NCBI GenBank assembly: GCA_032173965.1
Contig: CM063283.1
Coordinates: forward strand, 87,130,243 to 87,194,242
From: Sitta carolinensis
Taxonomy: Eukaryota; Chordata; Aves; Passeriformes; Sittidae
DNA: 64,000 nt
Direction of reading: 5' to 3'
Of the stretch, positions 1 through 11,635 are shown in pieces. Each line of letters starts with the position of its first letter. Position 1 is the first letter of the stretch. The position numbers and the translations under genes are program-made. The notes under the pieces are model-generated. The model made no database searches. It saw nothing but the letters and a program-made list of their open reading frames with translations, and was not told the origin of the DNA.

Positions 1-3000
1 AGTGCTGCAGCTACAGAGTGCGCTGTGCCATGAAGCTACTGATGTTTTAGACCTGACCTCTGGAAACATGATGTGGCTGTTGATTTTTACTGTTGGCATC
101 TACACAGTGACAAAGGAAGGAGGATGCTCCAGTTCCAGGTGGAGCACAGAGCCAGGACAGACCTCCCTTGTCCCAGAGACAGGGTGGAGAATAGAAACAG
201 ACTCAAATAAATCACACAGTGCAAGGAAGCAGTCAGGTGGCTGTGATAGTAGACCCAGTGAACACATCAAGATTGTAAGATGCACTGCAGAAGGTGACTT
301 AATGAAAAATTGAAAGTTGAATAATGAATCAGTTTAAATACTTCATCCAGAGAAATCCTCTTTAGTCTAAATGAAATGAACATCTTGGAAAACAAAGCAT
401 TGGTGTTTGCAATGAAGTTTAACAAATGAGAAAATGGATGCTTGCCTCAGTGATTTACCAACTCTTGTCTCTTAAGAGTAATAAATAAAAATAAAAAAGT
501 AGAACAAGTTTGGCAGTATGGTAATCTGAGAGTGTAAATTTATGTTTAGTGCAATGGTCAATAAAAAGCCCAAGAAAAGATACAAAGGTGAGAGAGGATT
601 AGCACTGATGAACCCAGTAGAATGAATCTTATAGCAGCAGTCTGGATTGATATGAGCAGGGCAATTTCTCAAGGCCACATAGAAAAAATTCAACTGTAAT
701 TAAAATTAATGGTTATTATACCCTACTCAAAAAGGATTATGCCCTGGCTGTGTCGTGCAGAAGATAGATGTGATAACAACCTGTGGCAAATTGTTGGACT
801 TCAAAGATCGAGAGCACTGGGGTGTGGTAGAGGCACCTGCATCCGCAATGGTACTGAGGGCTCCTTGGCTAGGAAAGCATCTCATTCCTTTCAGAAGGAA
901 TGGCTGCAATAGGTTTCAGTTGGAAGTATTTTAATATTATTTTGTTCAAAGTCAGTTAAATTACAATTTGGTTAAAAAAAAATGAGGTAGGTTTTTTTGT
1001 AAACAATCACCGTTCCACCTTTTTTAATGATTGTGGTCAGTCAAGAAAAGTTCACTGTGGACTCCTCAGCATGAAGATTCATTTTCCATCCACATTACAG
1101 GCAAATATGTAGACACTTTAACATACTGCAGACATTGCCCAAATAGATCTGAATAATAAGAATTAAACAACATCAGCACTAGAAATGTAAAATTTGGTTT
1201 TGTATTAGGAAAAATATCAATCTTAGTTACTTTAAAGATGTAACTTTTGTTAAAGATTATAAATTATCATCAATTGCTTTTTTTAGCTAATTTAAATATG
1301 ACTGTTTTTTCAGTCACCATGAAATTCTGGTGTAGGTTTGGGAAAGCAGTTAAAAAATGCAACCTATAGGAAGCTTTCAACTTTGTATGTATTTAGAGAT
1401 TTAAAATGAGACAGCATACTATTTAAGATAGGCATAAAATTAGAAGCATCAACTAATGAGATGTTATGTGTTATGACTTTTTAATGTATTATTTATGGAA
1501 AACTTTTACCGGGTTATCTATCACTCAAAATAAATGAAATATAACCACTTTATTAATCCTATTTATCAATCACCGTTGTGCTTGAGGAATAGGTTTTTCA
1601 TGTCAAGAAGAAAGCATACATACTATTTTCATTTTATTCTGCATGGGTAGAGCTTCATAACGGAAAATGATATACACGAAATAATTTTAACTTCAGTATA
1701 ATATTCTTTCATGCTAGAAATTCAGAGCAATTCAGAAACATTAAAGATATGAGACAGAAGGTGCAAAGAAAGGACAAAATTATCCAAAGAATAAGCAGCA
1801 GAATATGGAAAGAACCAAAAGATTTCATCTGATCTTGGCTAGAAAGCATCTTTAACTGAAAGGTAGTGACACTTTCTGGAAAAAAAAAACAGGGATCTAT
1901 AAGAAAGTGAGAGATAGAAAGTTGCAGAATCACTTTTCAACCTCAACTGTAGCTAAAGCAAAGCATAACTTCTTGCATACATGTCTTTGGAGATGTCTTC
2001 AACTTTCAGAAAGCCTGATCTCATCACTGAGGGGCTGTGAGTCTGCACCAACTCCTCTGGGTGCATATCTGTGTGTTCCTATGCACCAACACTACTACCC
2101 TTACTGCAAATATACAGTGGGGACTTCTGACCTGTGCTGTTATATTTCAAAATGTAAGGGAATAAAAAGAAAAGAAAGGGAATGATTTTGAACCACTGAG
2201 AGCAGTCTAGAGTTGCTTCAGGACAAATTTTATCTGAACATATGACTAGACACATGGAATCATAAATTAGTTATCCACATGAAACAACAACTGAGTGAAT
2301 TTTTATTCCTTACAGGAAAGCATTTTAAAAAAGACCTGTGCATCCAAATTTTTTAACATGTCTAATAAATATCTGCATATTTTTTATTGTTATTTTTTCT
2401 TATTTTTTAACAGAAGATGTCTTAGTGGCTCAACAAAATTGGAAAGAACAATTTTTGGTTATTTAAGTACATGGAAATGACAAAAGCAAAATGCAGAAAA
2501 GTATAATTACTTATGCAAAATTATTACACAGTTATTAAGATTTAGTATTCATGATTCCTATAGTATTCATATGAAACATTAGCCTGCAAGGAGAGAGAAG
2601 GGATCCCAAGTATCAATACAGCTTCAGGAACACAAACTCTTTCTTTTGCAACAAAAGATATATCATTACGATGTCATGGATCCTTGTCCAACATACATAG
2701 CAGCCTGGTGCCATGGAAAATAGAGGAATGCAAGCCCCGTCCTTGATGTTTACACTTACAAGGGCAAGTGGTTAGCAGAAACAAATGACTATATCCTGTA
2801 ATCAATAATTACCAACTGGGGAAACTGAATGTAATCACTGAACAAAATGGTTATTTAATCAGAAGGTATTACTATGTATTATTCAATATTTAAGCTCATT
2901 GGGTATTTACTTGGTTATTTTGAACTTTATACTTTTAAATAGGTTTTGCTCAATAGAAACAATAGAAGACTTCAATGGAAATGTGAAAATGAGTAATTTT

Positions 3001-4769
3001 TAAGGACACCTGAAACCAATGTGGACATTTGATCTTGAAGACTCCTATAAATTGGTTTCTCTATACAATTTATACCACAGCAGCTTAATTTTTTTTAATT
3101 GACCTTCAGATCAAGAGAAATGGATCTCTGATTCATTATGTTTCAGACTTCCTCTTTGTATATCAAAATTACTGTTTGCTTTAACAACCAAAATTTTAAA
3201 CTGACTTTTAATTTTTATTTCTTAGAAATCCTTTTCAGCTTCAGTGTTGCTTGAGTTTTTTTATATGACATGAGTTTTTTGTGTGAGCCTCTCTCCTGTC
3301 ATGTCTTAGTTTTGACTCTTAGGCAATGTCACCTCATTTAACTGCAAAAATTACACTTAAAATGTGTGGCAGTAGCAGCTGTAATTTTGCCATGGCTTTA
3401 TCAGGAAAAAGCTCTGAACATCTAGTGAGCTGAGCAGTGTGTGAAGACAAATATTGGATGAAAGACTGTAGACGTCTAAGTGAATTTTTGGGATAGTAGA
3501 TTGACTGTTTCACAGGAACCTTAGGTCACTTGAGGAAGTACCTCAGTGCTGGGTTTAAGCTAGGTCTCTTGACTCTATAGACACTGGAGAATATTTGATG
3601 GTCTACCAGAACATTTATTCCTGTGTGAATACTTAGATTACATTTGTTGAATCATAAAGTAGCAATTGTGGCACACGGTTTATCTTTTATAATGTTCTAT
3701 GGGTCTTTCACTAAGCTGAAATGTTTCTGCACAAGTGTCCTCTTATTTTTTACTAGGAGACAGATCAAACTGAGCTTTCTTTGCTGTTCCAAATCAGACT
3801 AAGCCTTGATGGATCTATGCATAAATCCATACTTCACTGTCTGGACTCCTCTTCCTTCAGCACAACAGAGGAATTTGGAAGATGTATGCAAACTTGCAGA
3901 TGATGGCCATTTTCTCTTCTGACTTAATTTCAGATAAATGGACTATTGAATTTCCCAAAAAGAAAAATTTAAAAAATGAAATACAGACAACTCCTGTGGT
4001 TGGTTCTTCATCTTTGATGCTTTGAAGATACAAATATTTTTCTGTTCAGATCTCTTACCATTATAATTTTCACTTATACAGAATTTTTCTGTGCTTTGCA
4101 CAGAATGACAGGTTCTTTATTCTTGGAGAAAAATAAAATATTGACATACCTGCTTATAACCTCACCTTTTATTCATGAATGAGAGACAATTCCAAAAACT
4201 AAGAGTGGAAAAAATGTTATTCAAATTTTATTTAATTTTTTAAAAGATTTTGTATTTTAAATTCCACTTCCATTCCTCAGTAAAACATGCATAACTGTAG
4301 GAAGAGTAGGGAATGCAAAGTATTTACTGAACAGAATCTTTTGCAAAAGGAATAAACATTTTCTATTACAGAAACTACTGTGTGTTGAAATAATAATGAA
4401 AATAAGTTTTTTTTTTCATTTGTGATTTTGTGATACTAGCAATCCTTGAAAGTGTCCTACTCTGGCATCTTTGAAATTCGGTATCTTGCGTGCATTTCTT
4501 TACACATTAACTTGTTTTTCCTGCCTTCCTGCTCATCCATTTACAAGATGAATACAAGTATAGAGATACACACCAATCCTGAGATAAAATTCTATATTTA
4601 GAGAGTCTCTACTTCTAGAACCAGCTAAGAAAGGAGGTAATCCCTTCTGGTCCTCATGACTGCAGTCTGTCAGAAGGAGCACAGGATTAGCGCTGGAATA
4701 TTTGATTGTTGATTTTAATGTTATAATAAGTAATGACATAATGCAATCTCACGGAGATGGTTATCAACC
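1..4769. other. intergenic or intronic AT-rich DNA, no gene seen
   Basis: No open frame here exceeds about 103 codons, and none has a recognisable domain or sensible composition. The stretch is AT-rich with short A and T runs. Slightly more GC-rich patches sit at about 120-300 and 730-900, but they show no clear exon borders or repeat similarity. I see no LINE, LTR or RNA gene in it. Very old, unrecognisable repeat debris cannot be excluded by eye. Confidence 0.6.
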
Positions 4770-4772
4770 TCA

Positions 4773-5372
4773 GTGTTGAGACCACATGAATTTCCCTTTA
4801 TCCCTTACACCTCTTGCCCAGTACTCTGCTTGCACTGGTGCAACCTCATCTTGAGTCCCCTGTGCAGTTTTGGTCACCTCAGTATAAAAATTAGCTCATT
4901 AGAGCATGTCCAAAGGAGGGAAAGGAAGATGGTAAAGGGCCTTAGGAGGAAACTGTATGAGGAGCAGCTGAGGTCAGTCAGTCTGTTCAGCCAAGAAAAG
5001 AGGAGACTGCGAAGGGCCCCCATCACAATCTACAACTTCCTCACAAGGAGAATAGAGGTGGCAGACACTAATGTCTTTTCTGTAGTGACCAGTGACAGAA
5101 CCCAAAGGAATGGCCTGAAACAGTGTTGGGGAGGTTTAGGTTGAATATTAGAAAAAAGTTCTTCTCCCAGAGGGTGTTGGAGCACTGGGGCAGGCCTCCC
5201 AGGGAAGTGGTCACAGCACCAAGCCTGACAGACATCAAGGAGCATTTGCACAATGCTCCCAGGTACATGGTGTGACTTTTGAACATGGTCTTGTGCAGGG
5301 CCAGGTCTTAGACTCGATGGTCCTTGTGGATCCCTTTTAAATCAGCATATTCCGTGAATCTGTGAAAATTTT
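4773..5372 (+). mobile_element. CR1 LINE, 5'-truncated, 3' end present
   Basis: This is the 3' part of a chicken-repeat-1 (CR1) non-LTR retrotransposon. The frame at 4773-5144 keeps the C-terminal signature of CR1 ORF2 (reverse transcriptase side): a VQRRxxKMVKGL-type motif, then YEEQLR, then LFSQEKRRLR. These match the family pattern 'VQRRATKMVKGL..YEERLRELGLFSLEKRRLRGD'. Downstream come the typical 3' UTR phrases (ttctcccagagggtg, gcactggggcaggc, ctcgatggtcc). The element ends at about 5345-5365 with a degraded form of the 'ATTCTATGATTCTATG' terminal repeat. The 5' end is missing, as is normal for CR1. Premature stops and indels show it is dead. Subfamily was not determined. Confidence 0.9.
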
Positions 5373-7589
5373 CATTGGAAGATGATTTCTGTAGGAAACA
5401 TGGTAGTTTCCAGATTAAATTTCCTCATCTTGGTTTTATAACCGTGTTTGCTTATTTTTATGCTTTGCCTTAAATATATGGGGTTTTTCCCTCCTTCCTT
5501 TTTTTCATCTGCTGTTAGATTTATGAACAAGCCCTGTAGTCCTTCGTCTATTGTTCAATCATTTAATCTTGGTGTTTCTACTTAAACAGTGACATCTCCA
5601 TTGCTCTATCATATTAATATAACTTCTTTTTCTTTTAATTCTATTTAAAATTTACCCTTCATTAACATGTCTGTAGAGACTGTTCTAAGCAAGGTCTTAT
5701 GCTAAGGTCTTAATACTTGTTGATTGCTTGTTAATCTCCCTCCTCTCTTCAGAGGCTCCAGAATCACAAACAAGTTTCAGGCACTTGCATGAGATCAGCA
5801 GCTTGTCATCATTTTGTGACCTAATGATTTCTTTGAAACTAGGTCTATTCATTTGCACCCTTCCCCTTTCTAAGAAAAGTCACTGAATCTCACAGAAAAA
5901 AGACACCTATTCTAGCAGAATGAATGTTTGGTAAATAAGTATGTAGTTTTGAAGTTATATCCATGTTTCTAATTCTGAATTCCCATTTATGTTTGTTATA
6001 AGTCTGTCAAGCTTTGATATGGCTAACCAGCTATCAATTTGCTATATTTATTAATTCTACTTCTTAAAGGTAAGTGTTCTTCTGAATCTCAATAATATCC
6101 AACAAAAATCTTTGATGCTGGTCACAAGACTGATGTGGATGAGAGTCACAGGAAGATAGCAGGAACTTCTAGAAGTCTGTAATAGGATCTCCTGACCAAA
6201 GCAAGGCTAATCAAATTCTTTAGGGTCTTGGCTGATCATTTTATGGAAACTTCCAAGGCAGGGCATGGTATTGTACCACAGAGACCATCCTGATCTCCAA
6301 ACTGAGTCCTCTGTTTCAGTTATGAGTGTGGGTGATGTGAAAGAAGGCTTATCTATGAACAGATGTTTTTGTCCCCATATTCAGGCAAGGGCAGATGTAT
6401 CTTTGCTCTAAAGGTAAGAGAGAAGATGGATGGTGGCCTCTGCCTGAAGCATGCGTTGTGTGGATGTGCTGTCTGGAGCCCAGCCCTGACACTGACTAAA
6501 AATTTTTTGTCGCAGTGGCTTCCCTAACATGGGACTCAGAATATTTCCCCTCTCAAACCTCTTCCACTAAAGACAGTACTACAGTTTTTATAAGCAGTCA
6601 TTTCTCCATCTTTGAAGATTCCCAGAAGAGTCAAAGAAACACTTGGATCATGTCAGCATTTGTCAAGAAAATGAGGAACAAGGAAAGACTTTAGTTCCTA
6701 GTGGTAGCTAACAAAGAAATGATTGTCTGGCATATCTTCTTTACAGTCATTTCCCAGATTTTCCTTTTTCTGCCTGTGAAAATGGACTACTACTCTATTA
6801 TTTCTTATTTAAAATCTCTTATTGATCAAGACTCTCTCAATCCCAGAAGGCAAGAAGATGTGAATAAGTAACTTTGGAGATCATATTGGAGCTGAGATTA
6901 CTGCTTAGGGAATCTGATACTTAAAGTGTGTATCTATATCTCTATATTCCATCATTACTTTGTCTACAACAGAATTCTCTCATACTGGTGATCAAGCTAG
7001 GAATCACTCACAGAAATTTATACATTAATTTTGAATAACAAATATGTTTGAGAAAATTAGTCTGTTCACAGACAACTCACAGTTACCACCCTGTGATAAC
7101 TCCTTTTTCATTTATAATGAGATAAAAAGTTGGAAACAATGATTTTGTGACTCCTTTTCTTGAAGATTAAGTTCATTTAGGGAGCATGCATTTATAAGAT
7201 AGAATTCTTTTCTACTGTGGGCTTGGAGTTTTTGATTATTGAAAAGAAGCATGCAATTTTAAATAGTGAAAAATATAATACCTTGCCTTTCAGGTATGAA
7301 AGCTTTAGTTTTTTCCACTCTAGAAGCTGTGACTTGTTCTTGCATGTGAGAAACTACAGTAAAAGAGACAGCAGATATCCAGTGTGCAATGTACTTCCAT
7401 GTGCAGTTTGGTGTAATTTATTCTTCAAATGTATGCTTGTGGTGGAGTCTGCAGTATCCCATCTTTTTTACACGTCAAAACCACTGAAGACTGTTGGAAA
7501 TTCATACAAGTGGGGTTTTGGTCTCCCTCAGGAGGAGTATCACTAGGTATTCCAGGAAACTGCTTATGAACAGAGAAATGGTCATTTCC

Positions 7590-7592
<3 letters not shown>
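5373..7592. other. non-coding AT-rich DNA, no gene seen
   Basis: Open frames are short and uninformative; the largest, just downstream at 7217-7546, is 109 codons with no family resemblance. No LTR, LINE tail or RNA gene was recognised. Composition is unremarkable AT-rich sequence with scattered pyrimidine stretches. Confidence 0.55.

Positions 7593-7623
<31 letters not shown>
7593..7623. repeat. T31 homopolymer
   Basis: Uninterrupted run of 31 T. Read on the minus strand it would be a poly(A), but there is no AATAAA-type signal in the 30 bases before it and no obvious target-site duplication. I treat it as a mononucleotide microsatellite rather than a retrogene tail. Confidence 0.9.
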
Positions 7624-7628
<5 letters not shown>

Positions 7629-8132
7629 TTAGAGCACCACTCATATTCTTCTAAGAAAGGCAAGGAGAAGAGAACTTCTATCTTTGGCAATGTCTTTTAA
7701 TGTAAAGAAAATTATGTCAAATTTAGAAACCATGTAAACAGTTAAATGAACAAGAGAGATCAAATTCAGGTGAAGATACATTCTATATGCTTCATTATAA
7801 TTCTCTGTAGTAGAGAGATCCTGATAACAGCCTTCAAGTCATATGTTATCACTTCTACCAGTTATTATTAGAGCTACTTGAAAATTAAGTTAGCATCAGT
7901 ACAAGTGAGGACAACAAAGTCTGATGCTCAGGCTGATGTCTGGTCAACAATACAGGGTATTTAATTTTGTTTTATTTATTATTTTTAAAGCATCTAATTT
8001 ATTCACAAATGGAAAGTCCATAAAAGACACTGGTGGAAACCTGTGAGGGTCAGAGATTATTATCTCTGTAACTTCAGCTTGAGGCTGATCTTGTTTTAAA
8101 TATAGAATCAAGTCAGAGCTGATTCAGTTTAC

Positions 8133-8147
8133 TCTTCTTCTTCTTCT

Positions 8148-8187
<40 letters not shown>

Positions 8188-8193
8188 TATAAT
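8133..8193. repeat. compound simple repeat: CTT repeat, T30, then TA repeat
   Basis: About five CTT units are followed by 30 uninterrupted T (8150-8179) and then an AATATATATATAA segment. This is a compound microsatellite, with the CTT units probably seeding the T tract. Confidence 0.9.
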
Positions 8194-9229
8194 TTTCTTT
8201 TTTGAAATGTTATAGTTCTTCTGGATCAAGTTATGGTCAAATTTTGATTTTCAGATTTATAAGTACTTCCTTGAAACTCCTAGTTGGTCAAAGCAATCTT
8301 TAGTCCCCTTCCTGAGTTTACTGCTACACTAAATCAGGCAAAAAGCTTATGCTGACATCTGCAAAAAGAATTTCTTAGAGAATTTTGTAGGGTTTTTTTA
8401 AAAGCTGATTCTGCCTTTTTCCTTCAGACCTACAATATGTGCTTTCATTGTTCACACACCAACTTATGAATATGTTGATGTCGTTTTCTCTTTTTTTAAG
8501 CTCCCATCTGAGTTCTGTTCATCACAGATGTTTAGACACACAGCTGTCCATCTACAGTGGTTCTGCATGAAAGACCATGGCTGTTGTGTACAAAGAAGGG
8601 ATTCAGGCAAAATGTACTATAAATAGATAGCATTGTCTGCTTCTTCATTCTTCACTGGAGTCCTAAGTTCTGGAATTGGAATATTTGCTACTTTATCAAA
8701 ACAGTTTTTGCCTTCTGCCTCCACTGAACTAAAAGATGAAGTGCAACCTGAGTATTTATTATGGCTGTTATTTGTGAAAGGTTTCCATTCTCTCTGAACC
8801 AAGGAAGCTGGCTACTCTGGCAGGGTCCCAGGCTACATGTAATGCACAGTGAACATGGGCACATAATGTGTGCCGTTACACAATGTGGCATCTTCACCTG
8901 TACAAGTCAGCAAACTTCACATAAGATAAACTGTTTAAAAATGCTTCAAGGTCATGCTATTAATGTCTTAAAGCATTTGATTTAGAGAACAGATCTGCAT
9001 GCAGCATGATAAGCCCCTCTGAAAACTGTGGAGCAGCAGCATAATATCTGAGAGCATTGTGGCAAATTGGGAAGTTGAGATGGAGCTGCTAATTATTCCA
9101 AGGCATATTTCTGAAAGGACAGGAGGTGTGGATGTTCTCTGCCAAAAGCCCCTATTTCTTGAATGCTCTCACCATCTCCATATGCACATATGAAACTTAA
9201 GCTATGCTGTGTGTGTATAAGCTGTAGAT
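8194..9229. other. non-coding DNA, no gene seen
   Basis: Short overlapping open frames (60-74 codons) occur on both strands at 8617-8985 and have no recognisable motif. No repeat family was recognised. Confidence 0.5.
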
Positions 9230-9230
9230 A

Positions 9231-9690
9231 ATGTGGTCTTATCTATTGCTTGAAACCTTGAAAATCAGTAACATACAATTCAATAATGATGAGGGCAGCA
9301 ATGGAATAATTTGGGTAAGACTAGATTATCAAAAAACAAAGAAGAAACTGCAATTAGCATCTGTTACAGGCCCCCAGGACTATAACAGAGTGAGGAAAAA
9401 TATTCATAGAACAACTCTGGAGTAGTTCGAAACCACACAGTACTGTCCCAGAGGGGACTGTAACTGTCCAAACATCTGTTAAATTATAAAACTACTGTAA
9501 ATATAGATCAGAGATTCTTATACACAAATGAAAGTGAGTGGATCCTAAAAAAGATTCCTATCTTTAGTAGAGGAGTACCTTATCAAAAATATCATGCTAA
9601 TAAGTCAAAAAGGAGAAGCTACTCTGAAAAAACAGGAACTATATTAAGAATACATGAATAGAACTGGAAGATTCTAGTGAAAATATGCCA
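9231..9690 (+). mobile_element. ancient CR1/L3-type LINE relic (ORF2 endonuclease region)
   Basis: The + strand carries a decayed match to the endonuclease part of CR1-like ORF2. At 9231-9425 a frame contains N-DEGSNGIIWVRL followed by lysine-rich sequence and a degraded 'VCYRPP' block (read here as VTGPQD). Just downstream, at about 9446-9480 in a different frame, 'GDCNCPNIC' lies where CR1 proteins have 'GDFNLPDICW'. The DNA also reads like the element (ggggact..aactg.ccaaacatctg). Stops and frame changes throughout show long neutral decay. The order and spacing of the three motifs support the call; similarity outside them is weak. It could belong to any of the old amniote CR1/L3 groups. 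Confidence 0.55.
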
Positions 9691-10036
9691 TTTCAAGTCA
9701 GGAATATATCAATAAAAGAAACTGTAATGTCACAAGAAAAAAAAATATTTTTGAGATTTTATGAGACTAATGTTTACTTGATGCAGTGTTATTGCAAGAA
9801 CAATATTTATATAGATCTATAGATATATAAAAGACATCAGTAAGCAATTTGATGAGGAAGAGCATTAATGGAGGTTTATAAATAAGAGTCATTAAATAAC
9901 TGCTTGAGATGTTGTTAAAAGTTTCATGATAGCTGTATACACCTTGAAATTACTATTAATGAAATAAAGAGGAATTCTCTGAGTAAGAAATTTCCTTATT
10001 TTTTCATAAAGCATATCCCTCTAGTTGTCCTCTTCC

Positions 10037-10061
10037 TTTTTTTTTTTTTTTTTTTTTTTTT
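10037..10061. repeat. T25 homopolymer
   Basis: Uninterrupted run of 25 T inside a longer pyrimidine stretch (cctcttcc before it, tcc after it). Confidence 0.9.
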
Positions 10062-11581
10062 CCTTTGAAAAATAGACCTTTTATTTTTCCATATTGGAAA
10101 AAAATCAACTGCAGAAAAAGTTGTTTGAGGTGCTGACATTTAATGGTATCTACCTGCTGACTCCTTCCTTCATTGGCCAGTAAGGATGAGCAAATGTCTG
10201 ACTTTGGAGAGGTTTTGAGATATTTGGAGAATGTTGTTCATCTACCTTTTAAACCATGTGGTTTCCACAGGATTTTGATGCCAAATGGAAACGACTTTTA
10301 CTGATGCCCCAAGCTTTTGTTTCCCTTTTAATGACTTCTGGCTCTTTTATAGTGGATACACTGAAATTGCAGGGTTCATCTTTTGGTGCTTCATCCAGGT
10401 AAACCAAAATGTATCTGACTGAGGTGAAGTTGCTTGACCTCCATTCACTTTCTCAACAGAGGTAAAGCAAATAAAACTATTTGCGTGACCAGAAAACACT
10501 TTTCCAGTCACTGAGTAACATTTAGTCTTATTTTGACCATTTTTTTCTTCTTCCAGCAGCATATAAAAGGCCCATGCTGCAATTTATAATGTTAATGAGA
10601 TATGAGCAGCACACAGAAAAAAGCACTTGGTTCACAGTGGATATCTGTGAGGGGTATCCATTTTTAAATATCTGTATGTGGTTCACTAGAACAGGTAATT
10701 GAGTTCCAATGTATTTCTTTCTTGACTCCTTCTAGAAGGTTGGTCTATAAAGTAAGAAACAAAAAAAATTACTTTCAAAGTACTGTAGGTTTTTTGGTTT
10801 TTGTTTTTTTTTTTAAATTTGAGCCATAATGGAAACTTTTTGTCACTCAACTATTGTATTTCCTTTTAAGTGAATATTTACATACCCAAAAAGAAGCCCT
10901 CTCCATATTCAGAGGTAAGTACTTTAATATAGCCACTTATGTTGTGTATTTAAGCAGGTGTTTTGCAAAAGAGCAAAATACTTGCTTGTAACAGGCTGTG
11001 ATGACATGGGCATCCTGAGAATATAAATTTTTATGAAGAATAGGCCCCCTGGCAATTACAGATGTGTTAGTGACTTTCTGCTTTCATAATATCTTAAAAT
11101 CCATTCACTCTGTGCATTTCTGGTTTGCAGGGTTTTTTAAATAGAAGACATTTTACTTTCCTTCTATAAATTACAGTTTATTCTTGGAAGCCATTTCATG
11201 CCCTGCTTTTATTTATTTCTAATAATGCATTTTTTTGTCAGGCTCCAATGTGGGAAGAGATGAATTAAAATGCAGAGTTTCAGAACTTCTTTTCTAATTA
11301 TTTCTTTCCTAGGGTTGCTTACATAGTCTTATAATTGTCAGGATATGTCATGTAGTTGAGAATACATTTCTCTGAAATCCCCACAATCTGCCTTCTTCAT
11401 TATGGTAAAAGTGCCACAGTTAACTCCCTCTGAAAGTGAAACTACTATATGGTCCTCAGTCATGATTTTGGACCCTGTCTATAAAAATTGTCTTCCTCCA
11501 TATAGCCTGCCCATATCTTGTTCATAGTCAACCCTTTTCCTTCGGATTCATTTTAGTCTGTGGTTGCTGAATTCATTCCCA

Positions 11582-11584
<3 letters not shown>
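10062..11584. other. non-coding DNA, no gene seen
   Basis: No coding region or repeat family was recognised. A TATAAAAGG string at 10562-10570 lies a few bases downstream of a pyrimidine tract ending in CAG (10542-10557). That combination resembles both a TATA box and a splice acceptor, but nothing around it confirms either. Confidence 0.5.

Positions 11585-11634
<50 letters not shown>
11585..11634. repeat. T50 homopolymer
   Basis: Fifty uninterrupted T, the longest homopolymer in the window. The sequence to its right, which would be upstream if it were a minus-strand poly(A) tail, has no AATAAA signal within 30 bases. It is probably an expanded mononucleotide repeat; true length is uncertain in any assembly. 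Confidence 0.9.

Positions 11635-11635
<1 letters not shown>

Noticed and set aside
9425..9436. GTTCGAAAC as a tRNA T-arm
   Set aside because: No acceptor or anticodon arms at the right spacing; it lies inside a LINE relic.
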